Shown one piece after another: positions 32,511 through 40,669 of a stretch of 64,000 nucleotides of DNA. The stretch is from Teredinibacter turnerae (GTDB lineage Bacteria; Pseudomonadota; Gammaproteobacteria; Pseudomonadales; Cellvibrionaceae), in NCBI RefSeq assembly GCF_037935975.1, contig NZ_CP149817.1:3100001-3164000 (forward strand). The letters run 5' to 3'. A program made the translations under genes and the position numbers. Under the pieces are notes generated by a model. It did no database searches, was not told where the DNA came from, and saw only the letters and a program-made list of their open reading frames with translations. Numbering within the stretch: the stretch's first letter is position 1; each line of letters opens with the position of its first letter.

Positions 32511-34886
32511 TTAAAATTTATACGTGGCAGAAAGTTCCCAACTGAAGGGTTTTTCGGGCAATACAACCGAGCTTCCGAACAGGTTCGGGAAGTTAGAGCG
32601 GTAGTATTTTTCATCTGTGATGTTTTTGAAGTTCGCCCCGACTTCCCAGGTATCGTTCGAATAGGAAATGCCGGCATTAAACAAGTCATACGAAGGCAGG
32701 GTTACCGAACCGGTAAAACCAGACGCAGTTTCGTCCGCGTGGAAATAGCTAACCACCGCAGACCAGTTATCGTAGAAACTGTATTGCGCAACGAGGCTGT
32801 AGCTGTTCTCTGGAATACCCGCTTTTTCCGCTGGGCCAAGCACAAACCCACTGACCGTACCGCCGTAGAATGCGGCTGGGTCGACATTAGGTAAGTCTTC
32901 TGCGCCCAGGAATGTCCAGCGGCCGCCGCTCGCTTCAGTGTTAATGTTCACCACTTCAATCTGGGTGTAGTTTGCGGTCAGGGAGAAGCTATCGGATACT
33001 AACCAGCGCATCTCGAATTCGGTGCCTGAAGTTTCAACCGACTCGTTAGTCGTGGCAGACTGCGCACTGTAATCCGTACGATCCTGTTCGAAATAGGCGA
33101 TCGCTGCGTACAAGCGGTTATCAAAGAAACTGCCTTTCACACCGAGTTCCTGCAAGGTGGAGTCATCGATCGCACTCCCTTCCTCGACGTTACCCAAATC
33201 CAGTTCCGCGCCCTGCCCTACGATCATCGTCATCTGCGACGACTGGGTGTAGTAAGGGGTAATGTTCAACATTGGAATTGTGTAAGAAACACTGCCCGTC
33301 CAGGATGTGCCTGATTCGGTCGATTCAGCGCGGTCACCGGATGGCGTATGCACGTACATATCAATGGAGTCGTAGCGTACACCACCGGTAAAGCTCAGAC
33401 CGAAATCGAAATTAAAGTCACCCATTACACCCAAACCAGAGTCGGTGTAATTACCCATAACGTAGGTTGCCCATACGCCATCAGGGCTGGCGGTAGCAAG
33501 CGCGAGCTTATCAACAGGCGTGGAAGGTTGGGTAATATCACGGCGGTCGAAATACTCGTAGAAGAAATCGTCACCGTGCTTGAAGTCGGTATGGCGAACC
33601 GAAGGCGAAATCTGAATGCCCGCTTCCATATTGCTGGTATTGAATTTGTAATCGATGATAAGTTTTTCTTCAATTACAAAAGAGTCATGGAACTGAGAGA
33701 AGCCGTACGCGTTTTCGTTCAGGTTGTCATAAGCATCGTAGAAGATTTTGTTAGTAACTGTTAAACCGTTGCCTTTATCGAAAATGTAATCCAGGTAAAA
33801 GGTCGACGCTATGTTAGTCAGCTGATCTTCCTCAGACACCAACACCTGGTTGTGCTTGAGTTTGGCGGTACCCGGGTTCACCAGCGCCATGCCTTCAGGA
33901 ATGTCTGCGGTGGTAACTTCGCTCGGGAAAACGGTGTCTATACCATAACCACAACAACCCGCCGCGGCATCGTATTCTGCGGGAGATATACGACCATCGC
34001 CGTTAGTGTCCAATGGTTGCGGGCTGCCCGTCACATAGGTACCGTTGTCGATGAGATCCTGACTCAGGCGGTTCCAGCCAGCTACCTGGTTACCATCGTA
34101 CTCGTGGTACATACCGCCAAACTCAAGGCGGTGTGCGCTGTTAATGTCGAGGTTGAACGACGCTTGAAAAATATTCTGGTCGGTCTGGGTATTGTCGTAA
34201 TAGCTGCCGGAATTTTCAGTTTGAAACAGAGCGTAATAACCAAATCCTTTACCTGCGATCTTGCCTGGACCACCCACTTCAGTGGTGAGAACATTTTGAT
34301 CCCAGCTACCGCGCTCCACTTTAACTTCGCCTGTGGGCGACTCGAGGTATTGCCCGGTTTCTGCACGTGCAGACTTAGGCACAAAGTTAATATAACCACC
34401 GATTTTAGAAGGCCCCATAATCGGGGTTGACGGACCGCGGACGATATCGATGCGGTCTGTTGCACCTAATGGTGTTGGGTAGTTGCCTGGGTTATCCAGG
34501 CGACGCATACCGCGGAAATAAACTTCACCAGCGGTACCTCGCACATCCAGCGCACCTGCGACACCGAAGAACGATTGGGTAAACGCACCTGGTGATGCAA
34601 CCACCAGATCATCGATATCAGAAATATTGAGACCATCAATCATTTCCGAACTAATAGAACTCACCGCGCGAGGCGTTTCCAACAGTGTTTTGCCGAACCC
34701 GAACACGGAGTCTACGGGCTCGGTAGGCAGCAGGCCCAGATCGTCCTCAACTTCGCCCTCTGCGGTGTAGGTTTCCAGTTCCACCGCCTCCTCTTCTTGT
34801 GCCCAGGTCGCCTGAACCGCAAAAACGCCCAAAGATGCGCTAACCGCGCACGACAAAAAATTCTTCTTAAATTGGTGCATATCCAA
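32511..34886 (-). CDS. TonB-dependent receptor at the head of the Ton machine/purine gene run
   Basis: A 791-aa receptor: signal peptide, plug domain (about residues 60-185, with DVRGTAGEVYFRGMRRLDNPGN and DRIDIVRGPSTPIMGPSKIGGYINFVP), then a barrel ending ..PFSWELSATYKF. It resembles siderophore-receptor-type plugs, but no iron genes lie nearby. The surrounding adenosine deaminase, NUP lipoprotein and permease suggest a purine or nucleoside ligand. An extracellular loop has an EF-hand-like calcium motif, DTNGDGRISPAEYD (about residue 290). Three palindromes lie in its promoter region. Confidence 0.85.
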   Translation of the reverse strand: MDMHQFKKNFLSCAVSASLGVFAVQATWAQEEEAVELETYTAEGEVEDDLGLLPTEPVDSVFGFGKTLLETPRAVSSISSEMIDGLNISDIDDLVVASPGAFTQSFFGVAGALDVRGTAGEVYFRGMRRLDNPGNYPTPLGATDRIDIVRGPSTPIMGPSKIGGYINFVPKSARAETGQYLESPTGEVKVERGSWDQNVLTTEVGGPGKIAGKGFGYYALFQTENSGSYYDNTQTDQNIFQASFNLDINSAHRLEFGGMYHEYDGNQVAGWNRLSQDLIDNGTYVTGSPQPLDTNGDGRISPAEYDAAAGCCGYGIDTVFPSEVTTADIPEGMALVNPGTAKLKHNQVLVSEEDQLTNIASTFYLDYIFDKGNGLTVTNKIFYDAYDNLNENAYGFSQFHDSFVIEEKLIIDYKFNTSNMEAGIQISPSVRHTDFKHGDDFFYEYFDRRDITQPSTPVDKLALATASPDGVWATYVMGNYTDSGLGVMGDFNFDFGLSFTGGVRYDSIDMYVHTPSGDRAESTESGTSWTGSVSYTIPMLNITPYYTQSSQMTMIVGQGAELDLGNVEEGSAIDDSTLQELGVKGSFFDNRLYAAIAYFEQDRTDYSAQSATTNESVETSGTEFEMRWLVSDSFSLTANYTQIEVVNINTEASGGRWTFLGAEDLPNVDPAAFYGGTVSGFVLGPAEKAGIPENSYSLVAQYSFYDNWSAVVSYFHADETASGFTGSVTLPSYDLFNAGISYSNDTWEVGANFKNITDEKYYRSNFPNLFGSSVVLPEKPFSWELSATYKF

Positions 34887-34970
34887 CTATCCCCAAGTCA
34901 AATAAATCGGCCCAAAAAACGGGCTCTGTACATAGCCGGAAGGGCTTGAGCAATCGGTGTGCCAACAAGC

Positions 34971-35057
34971 TGTCCAAATGGTCAGGTTTTCAAAAACCTG
35001 GAATAATCACTTTGTTTTCAATGCGTTACAAAGTATCTTGGTTGACCTAATGGTCAA
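34971..35057. promoter_or_regulatory. Putative operator cluster upstream of the TonB receptor
   Basis: Two near-identical sites, TGTCCAAATGGTCA (34971-34984) and TGACCTAATGGTCA (35043-35056, within TTGACC...GGTCAA), are 72 bp apart. Between them lies a separate palindrome, CAGGTTTTCAAAAACCTG (34983-35000), overlapping the first. Paired identical sites with this spacing suit a dimeric repressor or activator contacting two places. The regulator is not in the window or not recognised. The rest of 34887-35156 holds the terminator of the upstream gene. Confidence 0.5.
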
Positions 35058-35077
35058 AATCCGTTTTTTGCAGTCAT

Positions 35078-35100
35078 AAAAAAGGGCCCGCAGGCCCAAA
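35078..35100 (-). terminator. Rho-independent terminator behind adenosine deaminase
   Basis: On the minus strand GGGCC, a 4-nt loop, GGCCC and six T follow about 60 bp after the deaminase stop codon. This is a compact, GC-rich terminator and makes the receptor run below it depend on its own promoter. Confidence 0.8.
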
Positions 35101-35156
35101 GTTAGTGCTTTTTAAAAACAAGCGTTTATGTGTGCACCAAATTAATTAAAGCCCCG

Positions 35157-36566
35157 CTACGGCGTAGAGCACAATTCGTAGTGATTACAGATAAATCCTC
35201 GCATTGGCGGCGTACTTGACAGTATGCGCTGACCACTCTTTTGGAACTGCCGAGCGAACTTATCCATTTTTTTCTGATAGTCGTGCACCAACTTCGTCTT
35301 TATCTCGTCATCCATAAATCCGTATTTGAGCGAGTTTAGTCCTAGAGTTTGCAGTTCCGCCCAGGACAAATTGAACTCTTTGACTGCGACAAAAAATTCA
35401 TCTGTCAGGTTCGAATCCCACATCCCGCGATCATCTGTTGACAAGGCTACCGGCACATTAGTGCGCAACAACTCCGGAAAAGGATGTGTGCTGTAATCGT
35501 CCACATATTCCAACAACAAATTACTGATGAGATTAACCTCCACCATATAACCACTGTGCCGCATCAACAGATAGGTGTCTGGGTCGGTAAGTAAGTTCAC
35601 GCCGTGGCCAATTCGGTTTGCGCCGAGCAACAGGGTATTGCGAATATGCTTGTTGGGCTCGTCCACCTCTCCCGCGTGAATGGACAAATCGATGCCCGGG
35701 TACTGCGCCCGCAATTTTCGCAGTGTTGGCAGAAACCGCAGTGGGTGCCCCTTATCGTTGTCTTCCCGGCCAACCATATCAATGGCTACATACATATCCC
35801 GATGGGCATCGACGAACGCATACATTTGCGCAAGCCGCTCTTCAGCGTTGGGGGCGAATCGCAACAATGCATATTGGAACTTCACCGTTACACCTGATTC
35901 CACAGCATCTTTCTGTTGAAGACGCTCTTTGTAATAGCGGTAGACTTCTTCAGAGTCAATCAAACTGCCATCCGGACGCATACCCACCGGGGAGCAGTCG
36001 ATTTCCAGGTACATTAATCCCTCGCGACCAAAAGCCTGCATGTTGCGTACAAGAATCTCCGCCAGCACATGGTGGTTCATGTAGAGTTCATTCAACCGCT
36101 GCCAGTGCGTCTGAAAAAATTCGTCACGCCCTTCATGAGCGGTATCCAGTTTCAGGCTGTTCAGCCATCCGGCTTTTTGCTCTGCGGTCATATCCTGTAG
36201 GCGGACGTACTCTGCCTGCTCGCAGGTCGAGAGTTTCTTATAAGTGGATTCCTGAATGTTTTTGAAATACAACAAGTAGGGGCTGCCGCCAAATTCATTG
36301 CTACCGTAACCTGCGCAGTTATTGATTTTGACCTTGGTGTAATAAACATAACCTCGCTTCTCCTGTGCGAGTGCCAGCTCCAGCCACCACTCGGGAAACC
36401 CGGCACCGCTGAGGTGATTGTGCAAATCGCCGCCTTTAGGCATGGCATACAGGAACTGGTACAGTTCTTTGTCGGTGGCCGTTTTTTTAAAGCTTTCGAA
36501 CCAGTTTCCCTCGGCACGGACACTACTGCCTACCAATAACAGAGCAATAATAAAAACTTTGTACAT
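35157..36566 (-). CDS. Exported adenosine deaminase (ADGF-like)
   Basis: A 469-aa protein with a cleavable signal peptide (MYKVFIIALLLVGSSVRAEG) and the metal-dependent deaminase core: DLHNHLSGA (His49, His51), the long insert with CAGYGSNEF and HVLAEILVRNM, SIHAGEVDEPN (His and Glu), GHGVNL and ALSTDDRGMW (paired Asp). This is the extended adenosine deaminase type found outside the cytoplasm. It would turn adenosine into inosine in the periplasm, ahead of nucleoside cleavage and base uptake. It has its own terminator and lies divergent from puuE. Confidence 0.9.
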   Translation of the reverse strand: MYKVFIIALLLVGSSVRAEGNWFESFKKTATDKELYQFLYAMPKGGDLHNHLSGAGFPEWWLELALAQEKRGYVYYTKVKINNCAGYGSNEFGGSPYLLYFKNIQESTYKKLSTCEQAEYVRLQDMTAEQKAGWLNSLKLDTAHEGRDEFFQTHWQRLNELYMNHHVLAEILVRNMQAFGREGLMYLEIDCSPVGMRPDGSLIDSEEVYRYYKERLQQKDAVESGVTVKFQYALLRFAPNAEERLAQMYAFVDAHRDMYVAIDMVGREDNDKGHPLRFLPTLRKLRAQYPGIDLSIHAGEVDEPNKHIRNTLLLGANRIGHGVNLLTDPDTYLLMRHSGYMVEVNLISNLLLEYVDDYSTHPFPELLRTNVPVALSTDDRGMWDSNLTDEFFVAVKEFNLSWAELQTLGLNSLKYGFMDDEIKTKLVHDYQKKMDKFARQFQKSGQRILSSTPPMRGFICNHYELCSTP

Positions 36567-36605
36567 AATGCGTTCTCGAAAATTTATGTTCGCAACTCTT
36601 AAATA

Positions 36606-36690
36606 CGTGTAATACGTGAGCGTAATACTAATATGTGAGTGTAATACGTTAGTGAAAAACTACTTGAGTGAAAATACTACACGAGCGAAA
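36606..36690. repeat. Degenerate short tandem repeats in the ada-puuE intergenic region
   Basis: The motif GTAATAC followed by a TGAGYG-like element recurs about four times with 17-19 bp spacing (GTAATACGTGAGC, GTAATACTAATATGTGAGT, GTAATACGTTAGTG, AAATACTACACGAGCG). The copies are imperfect. They lie just upstream of the deaminase start and could be regulator sites or slipped sequence. No gene is present. Confidence 0.45.
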
Positions 36691-36721
36691 AGTAAGTAAA
36701 AGTTAGCCGAACGCAATCATA

Positions 36722-36737
36722 ATGCCAACTTTGGCAT
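36722..36737. promoter_or_regulatory. Palindrome upstream of puuE
   Basis: ATGCCAACTTTGGCAT is a perfect 7+7 dyad with a 2-bp centre, located between the divergent deaminase and allantoinase genes, 127 bp before the GTG start of puuE. It is a good shape for an operator, but no regulator gene is adjacent. Confidence 0.45.
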
Positions 36738-36863
36738 AATTCTTGTTCTCCGCGAAACTACTGGATTCTTTTTTAAAACTGCCAGAGCAAACTGCCAGTT
36801 TACGATTCGGCAAAAATGTTACTGACAGCCGAAAATATTTTTCTAACCGCGGAGACACCCTTA

Positions 36864-37799
36864 GTGACAGAGCAGATAGTGAAAAAACAGACACCCTATC
36901 CACGCGACCTTATTGGCTACGGTGCACAAACCCCCACCAATCCCTGGCCCAATAATGCGAAGATCGCGGTGCAGTTTGTCATAAATTATGAGGAAGGTGC
37001 GGAAAATTGTGTGCTCCACGGCGACGAAAATTCAGAAACCTTTTTGTCCGAAATTATTGGAGCCCGCGCCTACCCCGCGCGTCATATGAGTATGGAATCC
37101 CTATACGAGTACGGTAGCCGCGCTGGCTTTTGGCGGCTGCACCGCTTGTTTACCGAGTATCAACTACCCGTAACGGTATACGGTGTAGCTATGGCGCTCG
37201 CACGAAACCCCGACGCCGTAGCAGCGATGAAAGATGCTGGATGGGAAATTGCCAGTCATGGGCTGCGCTGGATAGACCATCAGTTTATGCCAATACAGGA
37301 GGAGCGCGAGCAAATAGCCGAAGCGATCAGACTGCACACTGAAGTTACCGGAGCGCGTCCGCAAGGCTGGTACACCGGTCGCGACAGCCCGAACACGCGC
37401 GCTCTGGTGCTGGAAGCCGGAGGATTTCTTTACGATTCCGACAGCTACGCCGACGACCTACCCTACTGGGTTAATACCGACAGCCAGCCTCACTTGGTTA
37501 TTCCATATACGCTGGACACGAACGATATGCGCTTCGCCGCGCCGCAGGGATTTAATTCAGGTGATCAGTTTTTTACCTATTTAAAAGATGCTTTCGACGT
37601 ACTCTATGAAGAAGGTGACAGCGCGCCGAAGATGCTCAACGTGGGGTTGCACTGCAGAATTATTGGCCGCCCCGCGCGAATGAAATCGCTGCAACGTTTT
37701 ATAGAACATATACTGCACCACGACGATGTATGGGTTTGCCGCCGTATTGATATCGCACAGCACTGGCATACCCATTTCTACCCAGAGACTACTCCCTAA
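36864..37799 (+). CDS. puuE: Allantoinase PuuE (polysaccharide-deacetylase fold)
   Basis: A 311-aa metal-independent-type allantoinase of the NodB/polysaccharide-deacetylase fold: YPRDLIGYGAQTPTNPWPNNAKIAVQFVINYEEGAENCVLHGDENSE, then MESLYEYGSRAGFWRLHRLF, GWEIASHGLRWIDH, GWYTGRDSPNTR and DSDSYADDLPYW, all typical of PuuE. It opens allantoin to allantoate in the cytoplasm. The GTG at 36864, with GGAG nine bases upstream, gives the usual length; an ATG 48 bp earlier is in frame but adds residues not seen in the family. It overlaps the next gene by one base. Confidence 0.92.
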   Translation: MTEQIVKKQTPYPRDLIGYGAQTPTNPWPNNAKIAVQFVINYEEGAENCVLHGDENSETFLSEIIGARAYPARHMSMESLYEYGSRAGFWRLHRLFTEYQLPVTVYGVAMALARNPDAVAAMKDAGWEIASHGLRWIDHQFMPIQEEREQIAEAIRLHTEVTGARPQGWYTGRDSPNTRALVLEAGGFLYDSDSYADDLPYWVNTDSQPHLVIPYTLDTNDMRFAAPQGFNSGDQFFTYLKDAFDVLYEEGDSAPKMLNVGLHCRIIGRPARMKSLQRFIEHILHHDDVWVCRRIDIAQHWHTHFYPETTP

Positions 37800-38095
37800 T
37801 GAGCGCTTACATTATCGTCGATATCGCTATTAAAAATGAAACCGAATATAAAAAGTATATCGCCGCAATTACGCCATCTGTAACTCAGTACGGCGGGCGT
37901 TATCTGGTACGGGGAGGCAATCCAGAAACACTCGATGGAAGCTGGCAAAGTTCGCGTATGGTCGTGATGGAATATCCGGATCGGGCTACCGCTGTTGCCT
38001 GGCTGGAAGCGGCGGAGCTCGCCTCCATTCACCAGATGCGTAGAGACAACGCCCACTTTTGCAATATGATTGTCTGCGATGGTGTGCCAGTGTGA
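37799..38095 (+). CDS. DUF1330 family protein
   Basis: A 98-aa ferredoxin-fold protein of DUF1330: MSAYIIVDIAIKNETEYKKYIAAITPSVTQYGGRYLVRGG and SRMVVMEYPDRATAVAWLEAAEL are the two typical halves. Its ATG overlaps the stop codon of puuE (TAATG), so translation is coupled. The family's function is unknown; relatives resemble small isomerase or monooxygenase-like dimers. The coupling suggests a step in allantoin or ureide metabolism. Confidence 0.85.
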   Translation: MSAYIIVDIAIKNETEYKKYIAAITPSVTQYGGRYLVRGGNPETLDGSWQSSRMVVMEYPDRATAVAWLEAAELASIHQMRRDNAHFCNMIVCDGVPV

Positions 38096-38207
38096 ATGGT
38101 ATGCATCTTTAGATTGTGCACCCAATTCCCGATTAAAAATGACCTGCCCTCTTTCTCTGCACCGCTAATTAACGCTGCAGTTCTCGTTCGTGCTAGCAGG
38201 CAGAGGG

Positions 38208-38251
38208 TTTACTCAAAATACCGGGGTTTGGTTACCGGGGATTTGAGTAAA
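38208..38251. repeat. Inverted repeat between convergent genes
   Basis: TTTACTCAAA (38208-38217) and TTTGAGTAAA (38242-38251) form a 10-bp stem around two TACCGGGG units, and further TACCG units follow to 38278. It lies between the ends of DUF1330 and the purine permease and may act as a bidirectional transcription end, although no T-run is present. Nothing else was seen in 38096-38315. Confidence 0.45.
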
Positions 38252-38315
38252 GTACCGCGGGCGTAGTTAAAGTACCGGGAAATAATTGCAGCGTAAACCA
38301 ACAGTTAAACATTTC

Positions 38316-39728
38316 TTACTGCGCTCCCTCAGACAACGCATCTTGTGCTTCGCCCGCATGCTGGTTACCACACGGCTCCGCGTCAACTGGTGCCGGTTTG
38401 GCTCGGAATATCTCCAATATGAACGCGCATATCGCACCGGTTGATATGGGAAACTGCAAAAAACTTTTGAGCCATTGCGGTAAAAATGAGAGGAGTGGCA
38501 CCACAACTGAGCAAACAAGCCCGAAAATAACAGCTGCCGTCACCAGGGGCCAACTGCGGACTCTCGCATCACCACCAGCAACAATCATCAAGCCCGATAT
38601 AAAGACCATGATAAACATCAGCAGCGTTGCGCCAGACAGCACAGCCGCAGGCATGATAACGAAAAATCCACCGACAATCGGAAATAGGCCGAGCACGATC
38701 AACATAACAGCAACAAAACGGCCCACGTAGGGACTGCATACGCCAGTCAGTCGAATAACACCATTATTTTGGCTAAACGTTGTATTTGGAAAGGTACAGA
38801 AGATCGCGGCAATGAAGGAGTTTAGCGCGTCGCCACTTAAACCGCCGCGCACCCGCCGCCAAAACGCGCGATTGTTAATGGCCAGGCCAGAGAGCTTCGA
38901 GGTTGCGGTAAGGTCTCCCAGGGACTCCGTTGCAGAAATTAAATACACCGGCATCAATACCAGAAAGGTGGTCAAATCAAAACTCAGCGGAAATTGCGTG
39001 ACGCTCGGCACGAATACATTCGGCATGGCGTTGAGCGGCGCAGTGTCGACCATACCCAACGTCCAAGCCACGCCAAACCCAATTAACAAGCCTATTGTGA
39101 TACTGGTCATTCGCAACAGCGCATTTCCAGTTCGCACCAGAATTAGCGTGATCACAAACACGAGCAACGCCAAAGCCAATACCCACCAACCCGGATATGT
39201 GTCGACTCGAGTGTAATCACCGTACAGGTTCTTAAGCGTGGTCCACACCAGTGAAATGCCGATCAGAGCCACTGCGGTACCAGACACATTCGTTGTAATC
39301 CAGCGGCGTAAATGCTCGACAAACTGTACTAGCACGAGCATACACAACGCGCAGACACCACTGGTTCCCAACACAGCACCCAGCGCTTGTGCCGAGCTCG
39401 CGCCGTTTAATAGCGTGTAGTAAGAGAAGATCAGCGGGCCAATGAACGTAAAACTCGTGCCCTGAATACTCAGCAGCCCGGACCCAATCGGACCCACTCT
39501 GCTCACTTGAATTAAGGTCGCGACACCTGAAATTACCAGAGAAGAACTTACCAGATAAGCGGTGTCCACCGGCGAAAGTTTCATCCCCAGCGCAATGATA
39601 AGGGGGGCAGTGACTATGCCGCCAAATACCGCGAGTACATGCTGCAGCGAGGCAAGCAGCGTTTTACCCGCTGAGGGTCGATCGTTGAGGCCCACAAGCA
39701 TGGGAACATTCAGCCGAGAATCGGACAT
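38316..39728 (-). CDS. NCS2-family purine (xanthine/urate) permease
   Basis: A 470-aa multi-pass protein with about 12-14 helices of the nucleobase:cation symporter-2 family: the first-helix segment LLASLQHVLAVFGGIVTAPLII, SIQGTSFTFIGPLIFSYY, the helix-8 loop YLISATESLGDLTATSKLSG, and FSQNNGVIRLTGVCSPYVGR, equivalent to the family's N..Q/NxGxxxxT.V..R signature. The QNN form suggests xanthine, urate or related purines rather than uracil. It would bring bases made in the periplasm into the cell. The start is ATG 39728 (AGG eight bases upstream); a GTG five codons earlier is possible. Confidence 0.87.
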   Translation of the reverse strand: MSDSRLNVPMLVGLNDRPSAGKTLLASLQHVLAVFGGIVTAPLIIALGMKLSPVDTAYLVSSSLVISGVATLIQVSRVGPIGSGLLSIQGTSFTFIGPLIFSYYTLLNGASSAQALGAVLGTSGVCALCMLVLVQFVEHLRRWITTNVSGTAVALIGISLVWTTLKNLYGDYTRVDTYPGWWVLALALLVFVITLILVRTGNALLRMTSITIGLLIGFGVAWTLGMVDTAPLNAMPNVFVPSVTQFPLSFDLTTFLVLMPVYLISATESLGDLTATSKLSGLAINNRAFWRRVRGGLSGDALNSFIAAIFCTFPNTTFSQNNGVIRLTGVCSPYVGRFVAVMLIVLGLFPIVGGFFVIMPAAVLSGATLLMFIMVFISGLMIVAGGDARVRSWPLVTAAVIFGLVCSVVVPLLSFLPQWLKSFLQFPISTGAICAFILEIFRAKPAPVDAEPCGNQHAGEAQDALSEGAQ

Positions 39729-39743
39729 GGAATACCTATCCAC

Positions 39744-40447
39744 CCACTTAGGGAGTCGGTTTTTAGACGTGTTTTAATGTAAACAATGCGCACGGCCATG
39801 GTTAGGCTGCAATCTAGACAGAGCAATTTCGGTGCCCGCTTTTTACCCTCGATCATATTCGCTTTAACTCAACGGTTGAGCGCAAAAAATATACGCCAAA
39901 CGACGTGCCTGCTGGAATACGGGCAAATTATTTCAATTTATTCAAGGATAAAAACGGCGCCAAACTACTCCAACAACCAGCCGGCAAAAATTTCGGCTTC
40001 ACAACCACTCATTCTGCAACGATAAGCGAACCAAATACGATCACGGAAAAATGTACTGCCCCATAAAGGGGCCAACCCGGGAGGTCGAGCGCGTTTTATT
40101 TAAGCCATGAACATCACTCACGCGCCAACCCCAAAAGCTACTGCTATTTATGCAAACAAAGAAACACAGTTTTTATTTTTCGCGGTATAAGTTTTGCCAT
40201 GCAAGCATATACAGTGAAGAAGCCCCACCTGGTATTCGCTTCCTTTGCGCAGTGGTCGCATCAGGGCAAAAGACAGATTTGTCTATTATTTATATAACCA
40301 CAGCCATATTTTCGGCTTCTGTGTATCGCGCAAACCAAGTCAGCCGTGAATTAAGACATTTTCTCGCCGAGAACTCGTACCAGCAGCTAGAGCGGGGATA
40401 ATCTGACTATATTCTGCGGAAGATGTACCTAAGAGATATAAAGACCA
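39744..40447. other. Gene-free stretch upstream of hpxXY
   Basis: No convincing gene was found here. An 83-codon plus-strand frame (40150-40401) has no ribosome site, no recognisable domain and no coding-like composition. GCCCCATAAAGGGGC near 40060 is a small hairpin. The divergent promoters of the purine permease and of hpxXY should lie here, but no operator resembling those upstream of the receptor was seen. Confidence 0.5.
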
Positions 40448-40669
40448 ATGAAAATCGAAGAAACGCAACTTCAATACTTGCTCACTTTAAGCTCCGAAAT
40501 GGGTCTGGAGATAAAGGAAGAATGGACCGATGGTGTCCTGGCGCATCTACAAAATGCCAGACGTATGGCGAATATTCTTTATCAAGCTCCCATCGATAAC
40601 AATGACCTTGCTTTGGCCAATATTTTCCGGGCCGATGGACTTGTCGTAACAGAGGGCAGCAAAAAGTGA
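40448..40669 (+). CDS. hpxX: HpxX/AtzG-like small subunit (DUF4089)
   Basis: This is a 73-aa protein of the DUF4089/AtzG type: MKIEETQLQYLLTLSSEMGLEIKEEWTDGVLAHLQNARRMANILYQAPIDNNDLALANIF. AtzG is a small partner that stabilises the amidase AtzE in cyanuric acid breakdown, and HpxX is its equivalent in the urate pathway. Here its last bases overlap the GTG start of the amidase gene (GTGA), consistent with a 1:1 complex. Confidence 0.85.
   Translation: MKIEETQLQYLLTLSSEMGLEIKEEWTDGVLAHLQNARRMANILYQAPIDNNDLALANIFRADGLVVTEGSKK

Noticed and set aside
40150-40401. 83-codon plus-strand frame upstream of hpxX
   Set aside because: No ribosome site, no domain, skewed composition; reads as a chance frame in an intergenic region.
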